Source: Paraburkholderia dinghuensis
GTDB taxonomy: Bacteria; Pseudomonadota; Gammaproteobacteria; Burkholderiales; Burkholderiaceae
Direction of reading: 5' to 3'
Assembly: GCF_003837865.1 (NCBI RefSeq)
Contig: NZ_RQIS01000006.1
Span: 63,657 to 127,656, forward strand
DNA: 64,000 bases
This document shows positions 8,639 through 17,423 of the stretch, one piece after another (positions within the stretch are counted from its first letter, which is position 1; each line of letters begins with the position of its first letter). Made by a program: the position numbers and the translations under genes. The notes beneath the pieces were generated by a model. The model saw only the letters and a program-made list of their open reading frames with translations. It was not told the DNA's origin and ran no database searches.

Positions 8639-10018
8639 TTAGACCAGAATCTCGTCGCCGATGCCTGGCATGTGGACCTCAGTGTCGCTTAGCTGGGTTG
8701 CGAAGCTGCGCATGACTTCCTCGTCGCCGTGGACCAGAACGGTGTGTTTCGGCCGCAGGGCTCTTTGCCACGCGAGCAGTTCGTCACGATCGGCGTGCGC
8801 GGAAAATCCGTTGATCGTGTATAGCCGGGCGTGGACGGGGACGTCGTCACCGAACAGATTAACGTGCTTTGCACCGTCGATGAGAATCCTCGCCAGCGTG
8901 CCTCGGCCAGCGTAGCCAACGAAGATGACGCTCGAATCGTGACGCCAGAGATTGTGACGCAGGTGGTGGCGGATGCGTCCACCCGTACACATGCCCGAGC
9001 CCGCCATGATCACGGCGCCGCCGACCAGGTTATTGAGCGCCATCGAGTCCGCCGTCTCGCGGGTGAAGCGCAGCCCGGGCAGCGTGAACGGATCCTTTCC
9101 CTCGTCGAACATCGCGCGGTCTTTCTCTGCAAAGCAGTCCGGATGACGACGAAAAACCTCGGTCGCGGAGATGGCCATCGGCGAGTCGAGGTACACGGGC
9201 ATCGAGCGGGGCAGGCGCCCTTGTTCGATACCCTCGCGCAGGTAGTAGAGAATCTCCTGCGCGCGTTCCATCGCGAAAGTCGGAATGACGACGTTACCGC
9301 CGCGTTTGAATGTGTCCGTGATCGCGCCATACAGTTCTTCGATCGATGGCGCGAGCGCCTTGTGCGAGCGGTCGCCATAGGTGGTCTCCATGACCACTAC
9401 ATCGGCTGGCGGAGGGAATTGCGGGTCACGCAGGATCGCACGATCGCGATTGCCAAGGTCCCCGGAGAAGACGACCGATCGGCCCGAGCCTTCCGTGTCT
9501 TCGATACGGATACTGGCCGATCCGAGGATGTGCCCAGCGTCGTAAAACGTCGCGCGCAGGGTGGGTGCGAGCGAAAGCGGTTCGTCGTAGACAGCGTTGC
9601 GGCCAAAATGGTCGAGCGTATCGAGCACGTCGAGTGTGCCGTAGAGCGGCTTGCGTGTTTTTTCACCGCGGCGGTGCGCGTGCCGCTCGGAGCGTTCAGC
9701 CTCTTCCTCATGCAGCCGTGCGGCGTCGAGCATCACGAGTCGCGCGAGCTCGCGGGTGGCCGCCGTCGCGATGATTTCGCCGGTGAAGCCGCGCTTGACC
9801 AGTAGCGGTATCCGTCCGCAATGGTCGAGGTGCGCATGCGTGAGCAGCAGGAAATCGACCGAACGCGGATCGAAGCCGAAGTCGCCCGCGTTTTCGTCGT
9901 CGAGCTCGCGGCTCCCCTGGTACATGCCGCAATCGATCAGAATGCGCTTGCCATCAGCTTCAAGCAGGTGACACGAACCGGTCACCTCGCGGTCGGCACC
10001 GTGAAACGAGATCTTCAT
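8639..10018 (-). CDS. Beta-CASP metallo-beta-lactamase-fold (CPSF/YSH1-like) protein
   Basis: A 459-residue protein of the COG1236 type, related to RNA-processing exonucleases such as RNase J and CPSF-73. The metal-binding motif LTHAHLDHCG is at about residue 55. The beta-CASP domain in the middle includes VVVMETTYGDRSH, the FAMERAQEILYYL segment and the GSGMCTGGRIRHHL segment, and VHGDEE lies near the C-terminus. ATG 10018 has AGGA six bases upstream. An earlier in-frame ATG at 10033 overlaps the stop of the upstream gene (ATGA) and is possible. It follows the LOG-family gene in what looks like a two-gene operon. Nuclease activity is inferred from the fold; the target is unknown. Confidence 0.85.
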   Translation of the reverse strand: MKISFHGADREVTGSCHLLEADGKRILIDCGMYQGSRELDDENAGDFGFDPRSVDFLLLTHAHLDHCGRIPLLVKRGFTGEIIATAATRELARLVMLDAARLHEEEAERSERHAHRRGEKTRKPLYGTLDVLDTLDHFGRNAVYDEPLSLAPTLRATFYDAGHILGSASIRIEDTEGSGRSVVFSGDLGNRDRAILRDPQFPPPADVVVMETTYGDRSHKALAPSIEELYGAITDTFKRGGNVVIPTFAMERAQEILYYLREGIEQGRLPRSMPVYLDSPMAISATEVFRRHPDCFAEKDRAMFDEGKDPFTLPGLRFTRETADSMALNNLVGGAVIMAGSGMCTGGRIRHHLRHNLWRHDSSVIFVGYAGRGTLARILIDGAKHVNLFGDDVPVHARLYTINGFSAHADRDELLAWQRALRPKHTVLVHGDEEVMRSFATQLSDTEVHMPGIGDEILV

Positions 10019-10029
10019 GGATTGTCCTG

Positions 10030-11094
10030 TCATGGCTGTGATTTGACAACGAGCGGGCTGCCGTTCTGGCTGTGCCACGCGAGGATGCCGGACCATGCTT
10101 CCTCGGCGGTTTCCGCGTACGAAAACAGTTCGCGATCCTCATCATCGATGCTGCCCACTTCGGCGAGATAGTCAGCGTTGAATACGTTGCGCCAGTACGC
10201 TTCGCCGATCAGCACGATCGGAATCGGTGCTGACTTGCGTGTCTGGATTAGCGTAAGCGCGCAGAAAAGCTCGTCCAGCGTGCCGAAACCGCCGGGAAGC
10301 GCGACAAGCGCTGCGGCGCGTTTCATGAAGTGCATCTTGCGCATGGCGAAGTAATGGAAGCTCATGCACAGGCCCGGCGTCAAATAGGGATTTGGATACT
10401 GTTCGTGCGGAAGGGCGATGTTCAGGCCGACGCTTTTCGCTCCCACATCGAAGGCGCCGCGGTTAGCGGCCTCCATGCCCCCGGGACCGCCTCCGGTGAG
10501 TACTGCAAGCCGCGGGTCGCCGCACTGACCAACGAGGCGCCCCAGTTGCCGGCCGACATCGTAGTAGGCCGACAATTCCATTCGATGCTCGGCGAGCCGG
10601 AGCGCGCGCTCGCAGACGCTATCGTGCGGATGGTCTTCCGCACTTTGCCTGGCCGCAGCAAGCTCCCGTGCGGCCGTAGCGGGTTCGCGCAGACGCGTGC
10701 TGCCGAAAATCACGATCGTCCTGTCGATTCCCTGCGACTGCAGGATTTGCTCAGCCTTCAGGTAGTCGAGTTGCAGGCGCACACCACGCGTGTCGTCGCC
10801 TTGCAAGAAGTCGATGTCGTGGTCCGCTTCCACGTAGGACGGGTTGTGCATGATCGCATGCAGGCGGTCATCCACCTGCGCCTCTTCGTCGCGCGATTTC
10901 GGTTGTTCCCACGGTAAAGGCCTGCGGTGTGCGGCGCGATGAGCGAGAGTGGGCAGCGCAGGATCATCTGGAAGATCGTTACGTGTCTTTCCGGCCGCAG
11001 ATTCGTGTTCGTGGCCTTGACCGGTCTCTTTGTGTCCTTTCGACAAGTGGCATCCTCTGTTTGCTGTTTCGAACTTGAAGGTCGGCTGCGTCAT
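10030..11094 (-). CDS. LOG/TIGR00730-family phosphoribohydrolase-like protein
   Basis: A Rossmann-fold protein of the lysine-decarboxylase-like LOG family. Characterised members release bases from nucleoside 5'-monophosphates, including cytokinin ribotides. The two signature motifs are present: GGGPGGMEAAN around residues 200-210 and LPGGFGTLDE around 268-277. At 354 residues it is longer than the roughly 190-residue minimal enzymes. The first 100 residues are polar and His/Arg/Asp-rich, probably disordered. The gene ends within the start region of the beta-CASP gene, so the two are likely co-expressed. Substrate cannot be told from sequence. Confidence 0.8.
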   Translation of the reverse strand: MTQPTFKFETANRGCHLSKGHKETGQGHEHESAAGKTRNDLPDDPALPTLAHRAAHRRPLPWEQPKSRDEEAQVDDRLHAIMHNPSYVEADHDIDFLQGDDTRGVRLQLDYLKAEQILQSQGIDRTIVIFGSTRLREPATAARELAAARQSAEDHPHDSVCERALRLAEHRMELSAYYDVGRQLGRLVGQCGDPRLAVLTGGGPGGMEAANRGAFDVGAKSVGLNIALPHEQYPNPYLTPGLCMSFHYFAMRKMHFMKRAAALVALPGGFGTLDELFCALTLIQTRKSAPIPIVLIGEAYWRNVFNADYLAEVGSIDDEDRELFSYAETAEEAWSGILAWHSQNGSPLVVKSQP

Positions 11095-11420
11095 TGAACG
11101 CTGAGACTGCAGCCAACCAGGTAGCGACTACAACACGCTACTCTTTTCCGCGGCAAACGATGCGAATGCCGCGATTAGCAACGCGCGTTACTTCGGCGCG
11201 CCATAGCGGCCCCGTGCACTGGAAACGCATGTACGTCCGGCGGACAGTTTACAAGTAATGGAAGCGGGGACATTGCACTGCAACACTGAGACTTGATGAG
11301 CGCCATTGAAGCGATCGCTGCGGAGCGTCTGTACGCCGGCTGGAGAGGATCAATGCGGCGGCTTTAGCGTCATTTCAATAATTCTTGAAATGTAGAAATT
11401 ATCGATGTATGCTGGCGGAC
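11095..11420. other. Divergent promoter region between LOG-family gene and ars operon
   Basis: About 325 bases between divergent genes. The only clear structure is the 20-bp palindrome at 11372-11391 just before arsR. No other reading frame or hairpin was convincing. Confidence 0.5.
11372..11391. promoter_or_regulatory. Palindromic ArsR operator candidate
   Basis: An inverted repeat ATTTCAA-TAATTC-TTGAAAT ends 29 bases before the arsR start. Perfect AT-rich dyads in this position are typical binding sites for ArsR-SmtB repressors, which release DNA on binding As(III). Assignment to this ArsR is inferred from position. Confidence 0.7.
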
Positions 11421-11753
11421 ATGGACTCGAACCTCGTCGTGCGCGCCCTCGGCGCGCTTGCTCACGAATCCCGGCTCGCTATCTTTCGCGCCCTCGTCGT
11501 CGCGGGCTACGAGGGCATGGCGGCCGGCGAGATCGCGCAGCAGTTGGGCCTCGCCCCATCAAGCCTTTCGTTTCACCTCAAGGACCTCTCTCATGCCGGG
11601 CTGGTGCAATCGCGGCAGGAAGGGCGCTTCGTCATCTACACGGCGAATTTCGATGCGATGACGAATCTGGTCGGGTTTCTCACGGAGAACTGTTGCGCAG
11701 GCGCGGCCTGCTCCGCGAACGGTCTCCCCAACGTCTGCACAGGCAAGCCATGA
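11421..11753 (+). CDS. arsR: ArsR-family arsenic-responsive repressor
   Basis: A small winged-helix repressor of about 110 residues that controls the ars operon it leads. The HTH region EIAQQLGLAPSSLSFHLKDL is followed by the wing (QEGRFVIYTANF). C-terminal cysteines (ENCCAGAACSANG) form a vicinal pair plus one more, resembling the As(III) site of the proteobacterial ArsR type in which the thiols lie near the C-terminus. In-frame ATGs at 11409 and 11421 compete; 11421 gives the usual MDSN...ALGALAHESRLAIF start. A TTG at 11385 lies inside the palindromic operator and is unlikely. Its stop overlaps arsI (ATGA). Confidence 0.9.
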   Translation: MDSNLVVRALGALAHESRLAIFRALVVAGYEGMAAGEIAQQLGLAPSSLSFHLKDLSHAGLVQSRQEGRFVIYTANFDAMTNLVGFLTENCCAGAACSANGLPNVCTGKP

Positions 11754-12205
11754 AACGCATGCACATCCACGTATCGGTCGAAAACCTCGACGACAGCATC
11801 CGCTTTTACCGCGCCATGTTCGGCAACGCAGAGCCGACCGTGCTGAAAGACGACTACTGCAAGTGGGAGCTTACGGATCCCGCCGTCAACTTCGCAATCT
11901 CGAAGCGCGGCGCGAAAGCCGGTGTCGATCACATCGGCATTCAGGTCGAAACGGATGCGGAACTGGCCGAAATGAACGCACGCTTCGCCGCCGCTCAATT
12001 ACCTGTCGCGCAGCAGATCGGGACAACGTGCTGCTACGCGAAGTCGGACAAGGCCTGGACTGTCGATCCTCAGGGTGTCGCCTGGGAAACCTTCCGCACG
12101 CTCGAAGCGGCGCCGGTCTACGGCACGTCTCACGAAGCGGTTGCCACAACGGCTGCGTGCTGTTCGCCGGTTGAATCGATCGTCGCGCTGCGGAGCCGTT
12201 CATGA
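11750..12205 (+). CDS. arsI: ArsI/CadI-type glyoxalase-fold dioxygenase (C-As lyase candidate)
   Basis: A 151-residue vicinal-oxygen-chelate protein. ArsI enzymes are non-haem Fe(II) dioxygenases that split the carbon-arsenic bond of trivalent organoarsenicals such as methylarsenite and roxarsone(III). The N-terminus (MHIHVSVENLDDSIRFYRAMFG) starts with the metal-ligand His segment. A second His (DHIGIQV) and an ETFRT Glu complete the metal site. The vicinal pair CC in GTTCCYAKSDKAW corresponds to the organoarsenical-binding pair of ArsI, and a further CC lies near the C-terminus (AACCSP). It overlaps both arsR and arsC by four bases. CadI-type annotation is the main alternative name. Confidence 0.82.
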   Translation: MKRMHIHVSVENLDDSIRFYRAMFGNAEPTVLKDDYCKWELTDPAVNFAISKRGAKAGVDHIGIQVETDAELAEMNARFAAAQLPVAQQIGTTCCYAKSDKAWTVDPQGVAWETFRTLEAAPVYGTSHEAVATTAACCSPVESIVALRSRS

Positions 12206-12723
12206 GCGACAAGGTTTATACCGTTCTGATTCTCTGCACGGGCAACAGCTCACGCAGCATCATGGCGGAAGCACTGTTCAACATCCTCGGCAAGGGCCGG
12301 TTCCGAGCGTATAGCGCGGGCAGTCATCCGACCGGAACGGTCAATCCGTTCGCGGCGGAACGCTGCGCCGCCTTCGGTTACGACACGTCGAAACTGCGCA
12401 GCAAGAGCTGGGACGAGTTCGCGACGCCCGATGCGCCGCAAATGGATTTCGTCATCACCGTCTGCGATCAGGCAGCCGGTGAAACCTGCCCGTTCTGGCC
12501 CGGCACACCGCTGACTGCACATTGGGGCTTCGAGGACCCGGCGGCGTTCGAGGGATCGGATGAAGCGAAGCGCCGCGTCTTCGACAAGGTGTTCCGGCAG
12601 ATCATGAATCGCGTGACGCAGTTCGTGAATTTGCCGCTACCCATGCTCGACCATGCGGCGATTCACCGGGAAATGCGCGCTATCGGTGAGCGTCCGCCAG
12701 AGGTGGCAGATGACCGGCACTGA
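12202..12723 (+). CDS. arsC: Arsenate reductase, LMW-phosphatase type
   Basis: Cytoplasmic enzyme that reduces arsenate to arsenite for export. The 173-residue protein belongs to the low-molecular-weight tyrosine phosphatase fold. Its anion-binding P-loop CTGNSSRS begins at C12. FVITVCDQAAGETCPFWPG supplies the additional cysteines used in the relay of the thioredoxin-coupled class. The start overlaps the ArsI stop (ATGA), and acr3 begins inside its 3' end, so the four genes form one tightly packed operon. Confidence 0.93.
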   Translation: MSDKVYTVLILCTGNSSRSIMAEALFNILGKGRFRAYSAGSHPTGTVNPFAAERCAAFGYDTSKLRSKSWDEFATPDAPQMDFVITVCDQAAGETCPFWPGTPLTAHWGFEDPAAFEGSDEAKRRVFDKVFRQIMNRVTQFVNLPLPMLDHAAIHREMRAIGERPPEVADDRH

Positions 12724-13789
12724 TACCGTTGTCTCCGGCAGCCGGCCTGCCATGGGTTTCTTCGAGCGTTACCTGACTGTCTGGGTCGCGCTGTGCATCG
12801 TCGCCGGTATCCTGCTCGGGGAGGCGCTGCCGCAGATTTTTCAGGCCATTGGGCGGATCGAAGTCGCTCATGTGAATCTGCCGGTCGGCGTGCTGATCTG
12901 GGTGATGATCGTGCCGATGCTCGTGAAGATCGACTTCACCGCGATGGGGCAGGTCGGCCGCCAGTGGCGAGGAATTAGCGTCACGCTGTTCGTGAACTGG
13001 CTCGTCAAGCCGTTTTCGATGGCGTTGCTCGGCTGGATTTTCATCCGGCAGGTGTTCGCGCCATGGTTGCCCGCTGAACAACTCGATAGCTACATCGCCG
13101 GGCTGATCCTGCTCGCCGCGGCACCGTGTACTGCGATGGTCTTCGTGTGGTCACAATTGTGCAAAGGCGATCCGTATTTCACGCTGTCGCAAGTTGCATT
13201 GAACGATGCGGTCATGGTCGTTGCGTTCGCGCCGCTGGTTGCGCTGCTGCTCGGGTTGTCGTCAATTGCCGTGCCGTGGAATACGCTGCTGAGTTCGGTC
13301 GCGCTGTACATCGTGATTCCGGTCGCCCTCGCGCAATGGCTTCGACGTCGTCTGCTCGCAAAGGGCGAGGCCCATTTCCAGCGAACGGTCGCGCGCTTTG
13401 GTTCGTGGTCGATCGGCGCGCTCCTGACAACGCTCGTGCTGCTTTTTGCGTTTCAGGGAGAGGCCATCGTGAGCGAACCGTTCGTGATCGTCATGCTGGC
13501 CGTGCCGATCCTGATTCAGGTGCTGCTCAACTCGGGGCTCGCGTATCTGCTGAACCGCCGGCTCGGCGTCGCGCATTGCGTGGCCGGTCCTTCGAGTCTG
13601 ATCGGCGCAAGTAATTTTTTCGAGTTGGCCGTCGCGACCGCCATCAGCCTGTTCGGTTTTCATTCAGGCGCTGCGCTGGCAACCGTGGTCGGCGTGTTGA
13701 TCGAGGTGCCGGCGATGCTGTTCGTCGTCGGCCTCGTCAATCGCTCGCAACGCTGGTACGAGAGCCGGCATCGTATTTCTGGAGCTTGA
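12710..13789 (+). CDS. acr3: ACR3-family arsenite efflux permease
   Basis: Inner-membrane As(III)/H+ exporter of the bile/arsenite/riboflavin transporter superfamily. From ATG 12710 it has 359 residues with about ten helices. The conserved cysteine needed for transport lies in LLAAAPCTAMVFVWS, and ALNDAVMVVAFAPL is also an ACR3 signature. A frame open to 12653 exists upstream but lies inside arsC; ATG 12710 overlaps the arsC stop by 14 bases. It is the last gene of the ars operon and exports the product of ArsC and of the ArsI-like enzyme. Confidence 0.95.
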   Translation: MTGTDTVVSGSRPAMGFFERYLTVWVALCIVAGILLGEALPQIFQAIGRIEVAHVNLPVGVLIWVMIVPMLVKIDFTAMGQVGRQWRGISVTLFVNWLVKPFSMALLGWIFIRQVFAPWLPAEQLDSYIAGLILLAAAPCTAMVFVWSQLCKGDPYFTLSQVALNDAVMVVAFAPLVALLLGLSSIAVPWNTLLSSVALYIVIPVALAQWLRRRLLAKGEAHFQRTVARFGSWSIGALLTTLVLLFAFQGEAIVSEPFVIVMLAVPILIQVLLNSGLAYLLNRRLGVAHCVAGPSSLIGASNFFELAVATAISLFGFHSGAALATVVGVLIEVPAMLFVVGLVNRSQRWYESRHRISGA

Positions 13790-14028
13790 TGCCGTCCACG
13801 ACGGAAGATCGCGGCCTCGCCGCCACATGGGCGTCGGCTGCGACTCAACTCGTTGCGTGGGGCGCGCCCCTATCTGCAACACCTTATCGCGACAAGACCG
13901 ACGTGACTGCACGATGAGTTGTGGGCCGCATCTCCGCACCCCAGAGGTCGGTATATTCAGGAAATCCTTTCGGACCAGTCGGGGCAGTCGATTGGTTCGC
14001 CTCGAACCGCATTGACCCACCGCGCGCA

Positions 14029-14721
14029 TCACACTGCATTCATCACCGAATGTGCGAGCCGCAGGAGATCGTCGAACTGCGTAATCAGCTCGAAACACAC
14101 AAGAAATGCGAGCATCGATGCCGGTCCGGGAAGGCGCATCGTCCAGCGCAGAATGGGCGCGGCGGTTCGGCTTCTGACCGCGTCGCGTGTCATGAGATAC
14201 GTAATCGCCACGCCAATTGCGGCGCCAGCAAGCAAATCGGTCGGGTAATGAAAGCCGAGATACGCGCGTGGCAAGCAGATGAATAGCGTGGTGTACAGAA
14301 GCGCAAGCGTACCTATACCGCGCCATACGAGGAAGATTCCCATCGCGATCGCGATCCACAGCATGGCGTGATCGCTCGGAAAGGAACTCCAGTTGCTCAG
14401 CGCAGCTTCGCGCAGCGAATCCGAGGCGAAATGCAGATGCAGGTCTGGATTGAAAATCGGCCGTTCCCGAAACGGCAGGAAATGCGCAAGCATGCGACCC
14501 GCGGCGAGCGCAATCAGGCCGCTCGCCACCGTGGCAATGACCATTTCGCGCTGCCAGTCGCGGCGCGCGCCAGGCTCGAACCAGATCCACCACAGCAGCG
14601 GGATTAGCAGAAAACCCTTGAACGTATAAAGTCCCGCAATCACCCTGATTGCGTGGTTGAGCAGGGGCGGAAGATGGATTTGTGCAAGAAATCCCAGAAT
14701 GACGGTATCAAAGCTGGTCAT
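14029..14721 (-). CDS. PAP2-family membrane phosphatase
   Basis: A 230-residue inner-membrane protein with about six helices. The three phosphatase motifs are visible: FLPFRERP (C1) around residues 85-92, SSFPSDHAM (C2) around 112-120 and CLPRAYLGFHYPTDLLAG (C3) around 149-166, giving the catalytic His pair and Arg. Relatives dephosphorylate undecaprenyl diphosphate or phosphatidic acid on the periplasmic face. It stands alone and converges on acr3 across about 240 bases that hold nothing recognisable. The lipid substrate cannot be determined. Confidence 0.85.
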   Translation of the reverse strand: MTSFDTVILGFLAQIHLPPLLNHAIRVIAGLYTFKGFLLIPLLWWIWFEPGARRDWQREMVIATVASGLIALAAGRMLAHFLPFRERPIFNPDLHLHFASDSLREAALSNWSSFPSDHAMLWIAIAMGIFLVWRGIGTLALLYTTLFICLPRAYLGFHYPTDLLAGAAIGVAITYLMTRDAVRSRTAAPILRWTMRLPGPASMLAFLVCFELITQFDDLLRLAHSVMNAV

Positions 14722-14759
14722 TTATGGTGAGCGAGCCCGCTGATTCAATTCATGTGAAA

Positions 14760-14788
14760 GGTGGCCGGAAACGGAAACTCCGGCCACC
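14760..14788. other. Strong inverted repeat upstream of the PAP2 gene
   Basis: GGTGGCCGGA (14760-14769), a 9-base loop and TCCGGCCACC (14779-14788) form a perfect 10-bp stem. On the minus strand it is followed by CACCTTTCAC, only weakly T-rich, and it lies 39 bases before the PAP2 start. It could be a terminator for minus-strand transcription from the gap, or a leader hairpin. Confidence 0.45.
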
Positions 14789-15677
14789 TCGGTGCCCGGT
14801 GAGCAGGCTGCCAGGCATCGTAGATTTCAAGTCAATCCACATGGGTAAGGAATCGCAAGCGAGTGTAAATCGAACTTGCTTCTAATCCGTCCGGCTCGGA
14901 GCGTCGGGAAAGCTTCCTTTCGGCGAATGTCGACCTGGCTGTTACCGATGGTCACAATTCGTTTCGTTTCCGAACGGAACCCGAGCCCCCGAACGCGAAA
15001 GTCCCGCATGAACGATTGCGTTTGACATTCTGAAACGCAACTAACCGTCCGTGGCTTTGGCGATCCACATTCGCCGTTTCACGGCGCCAAAACCCGTTTT
15101 GCAGGAACCTGCCCGACGCTGTTCAACCGTAGCGGCACGAATCTATCCCCGCGATAGGCCATGGTTTTGCGGACTCGAGGCCTTTTGTGACTCACAGGGA
15201 ACGGCTATTAGGTAGTCCGTTCATCGCGTAACGCAATGCACGTAAGATATCGGCGATCCGCTTCGTTCAAGCGACAATCGACAACGTTTACTTGAGCATT
15301 CAAAATACGTTGCGCTTTCAATCGATCGAGAGTGACGAAGGGCGCAAGCGTGTGGGATGCGACGGCCTGCAAACTCGCGTGACGCTGTTTCATCCGGGCG
15401 GGTAGGCCTGGGGAAACGCCTCATCGAGGTTTCGATGAGCGCTTCCGGGGCGAATGCCCGAGTGAGCGCCGGGTCGTCTTAAAGGTTGTCAAGGACCGCG
15501 CCAGACCATGTCGCGTCAGGCTGTCGCCTCTTCTTCGCGTCACGAAACTGTCACGACAGGTACGCAACTATATGCCCCCGATTGACGTCTGCAGCGCGAC
15601 CGCTCGCAGGCAGAATTGTGCGGTGCCGTGCCCGGTGCGAGCCCCGTTCGATCCTTTCCCTCATCTTTGGACATGCG
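14789..15677. other. Long intergenic stretch before the phosphoesterase gene
   Basis: About 890 bases without a gene I can support. A perfect small hairpin CGCCG-TTTCA-CGGCG lies at 15072-15086. A 61-codon minus-strand frame (15208-15393) has a fairly natural composition but no ribosome site or known domain. The frame that continues the phosphoesterase upstream to 15486 is Arg/Ser-rich and is not taken as coding. Confidence 0.4.
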
Positions 15678-17423
15678 ATGAAATACCGCGAACCTCCCGC
15701 TTCACCGCCGGTGAATGAAGAAGCCGATGTAGCAGAGACGCCCCAGCGCCCGGGCCGCCGCCACTTTCTCGGCGGAGTTGCAGCGGTGGCGATGGGAGGA
15801 GGGCTGGCGGCCTGCGCGCTGCCGCCATCGCGCGACTCTGCTGTGATGGGTGCCGCGGCGGGGCCGCAGTTCGATCGCGCACTGCGATCCAAAGTCAAGA
15901 CCGTTGTAGTGATCTACGCGGAAAATCGCAGCTTCAACAATTTGTTTGGCGATTATCCTGGCGTTGAGCGCCCGCTCTCCAGTGTGAAGCCGGAAGAGTA
16001 CCGGCAACGTGATCGCGATGGATCGACTGTCTTGCCGCAGCTTCCCCCCGTGCCGGGCGGCTGGCTGTTGAAAGACCAGACCGTGGATGGCGTCACGTAC
16101 AAGGCCGGTGTTCAATTCCAGACCAATTTGCCGAACGCGCCATTTGCGCTTAAAGGCCCGAATGGCGAGAAACTGCCGTTGTCGCTTGTTACCCATGATC
16201 TTTGGCACGTGTTCTACCAGAACCAGATGCAGATCAACGGCGGCAAGAACGACATGTTCGTCGCGTGGGCCGACTCGGCGGGTTTCACGATGGGCCACTA
16301 CGCGAACGCCAGCTACGATCTTCGGATGTGGGATCTCGCCAGCGAATTCGTGCTGTGCGATAACTTCTTCCAGGGTGCGTTTGGCGGCTCGTTCCTGAAC
16401 CATCACTATCTGATTGCGGCGACACCGCCCGTGTACGCCAATCCGGCGCAGAGCATTGCGAAGTTCCAGATCGCCGAGACCGTCAGTGGACGTCCGGATG
16501 ACCCTAATCTGAAACCACTCGCCGCGTCGCCGAAAAGCGCGATGGAAGGCACTCCGAAGTTCGGTCCTAGCGCATTGACGCCGCCCGAAAATCTCCCGGA
16601 CGGCAGCACCGCAAGCTATGCGGTAAATACGATGATGCCGCCGTACGCGCCGACTCCGTACAAGGTCGGCGCAGATGGCGTGGTCGACCTAACGCAGGAA
16701 AGCAATGCGATGGTTGTGCCGCCGCAGACGCACGAGCACATCGGCGACAAGCTGAACAAGCGCGGTGTTGAGTGGGCCTGGTACGCCGGCGCGTTCCAGC
16801 AGACGCTGGATATGCACGGAAAGAACACGAACGATGGCACGCCGCTGATCCCGAACTTCCAGTATCACCACCAGCCATTCAACTATTACGCAAATCTGGG
16901 CCCGGGCACGGCGGCGCGTGCGAAACATCTGCGCGATGGCGGCCTCGGCGACGATGAGAGTACCAACCGCTTCCTCGCCGATGCGCGGGCAGGGCGCCTT
17001 CCCGCCGTGACGTTCTATAAGCCGCAGGGCAACCTGAACATGCATGCGGGCTACGCGGACGTTGCGTCGGGCGACCGTCACATCATGCATGCAGTGAAGG
17101 TGCTCCGTGCGAGCCCGCAATGGGAGAACATGGTCGTGATCGTCACGGTCGACGAGAATGGCGGATGGTGGGATCACGTTGCTCCGCCGAAGGGCGACCG
17201 CTGGGGGCCGGGCACGCGTGTGCCGGCGCTGGTCATCTCGCCGTTCGCGAAGAAGGGGTACGTCGATCACACGGTGTACGACACGGCGTCGATCTTGCGC
17301 CTGGTTACGCGCGTGTTCGACCTCGAAACGCTCGATGGCATACGCGCACGCGACGCAGCGATGCAGGCGCGCGGGCAGCAGGTCATGGGTGACTTGACCA
17401 ACGCGCTGGATCTATCGTCGTGA
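15678..17423 (+). CDS. Tat-exported phosphoesterase (phospholipase C / AcpA-type acid phosphatase family)
   Basis: A periplasmic or secreted phosphoesterase of the alkaline-phosphatase superfamily. The 581-residue protein from ATG 15678 starts with a cytosolic tail, then GRRHFLGGVAAVAMGGG at about residues 28-44, a twin-arginine signal peptide, followed by an Ala/Cys cleavage region (LAACALPP, which could also be a lipobox). Metal and nucleophile region: VVVIYAENRSFNNLFGDYPG. The C-terminal metal segment is DENGGWWDHVAPP. Family members include haemolytic phospholipase C and Francisella AcpA; with no C-terminal PLC repeats visible, the acid-phosphatase branch is more likely. It stands alone between long non-coding stretches. 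Confidence 0.85.
   Translation: MKYREPPASPPVNEEADVAETPQRPGRRHFLGGVAAVAMGGGLAACALPPSRDSAVMGAAAGPQFDRALRSKVKTVVVIYAENRSFNNLFGDYPGVERPLSSVKPEEYRQRDRDGSTVLPQLPPVPGGWLLKDQTVDGVTYKAGVQFQTNLPNAPFALKGPNGEKLPLSLVTHDLWHVFYQNQMQINGGKNDMFVAWADSAGFTMGHYANASYDLRMWDLASEFVLCDNFFQGAFGGSFLNHHYLIAATPPVYANPAQSIAKFQIAETVSGRPDDPNLKPLAASPKSAMEGTPKFGPSALTPPENLPDGSTASYAVNTMMPPYAPTPYKVGADGVVDLTQESNAMVVPPQTHEHIGDKLNKRGVEWAWYAGAFQQTLDMHGKNTNDGTPLIPNFQYHHQPFNYYANLGPGTAARAKHLRDGGLGDDESTNRFLADARAGRLPAVTFYKPQGNLNMHAGYADVASGDRHIMHAVKVLRASPQWENMVVIVTVDENGGWWDHVAPPKGDRWGPGTRVPALVISPFAKKGYVDHTVYDTASILRLVTRVFDLETLDGIRARDAAMQARGQQVMGDLTNALDLSS

Noticed and set aside
15208..15393. A 61-codon minus-strand frame before the phosphoesterase
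   Set aside because: Composition is fairly natural, but there is no ribosome site, no partner and no known family.
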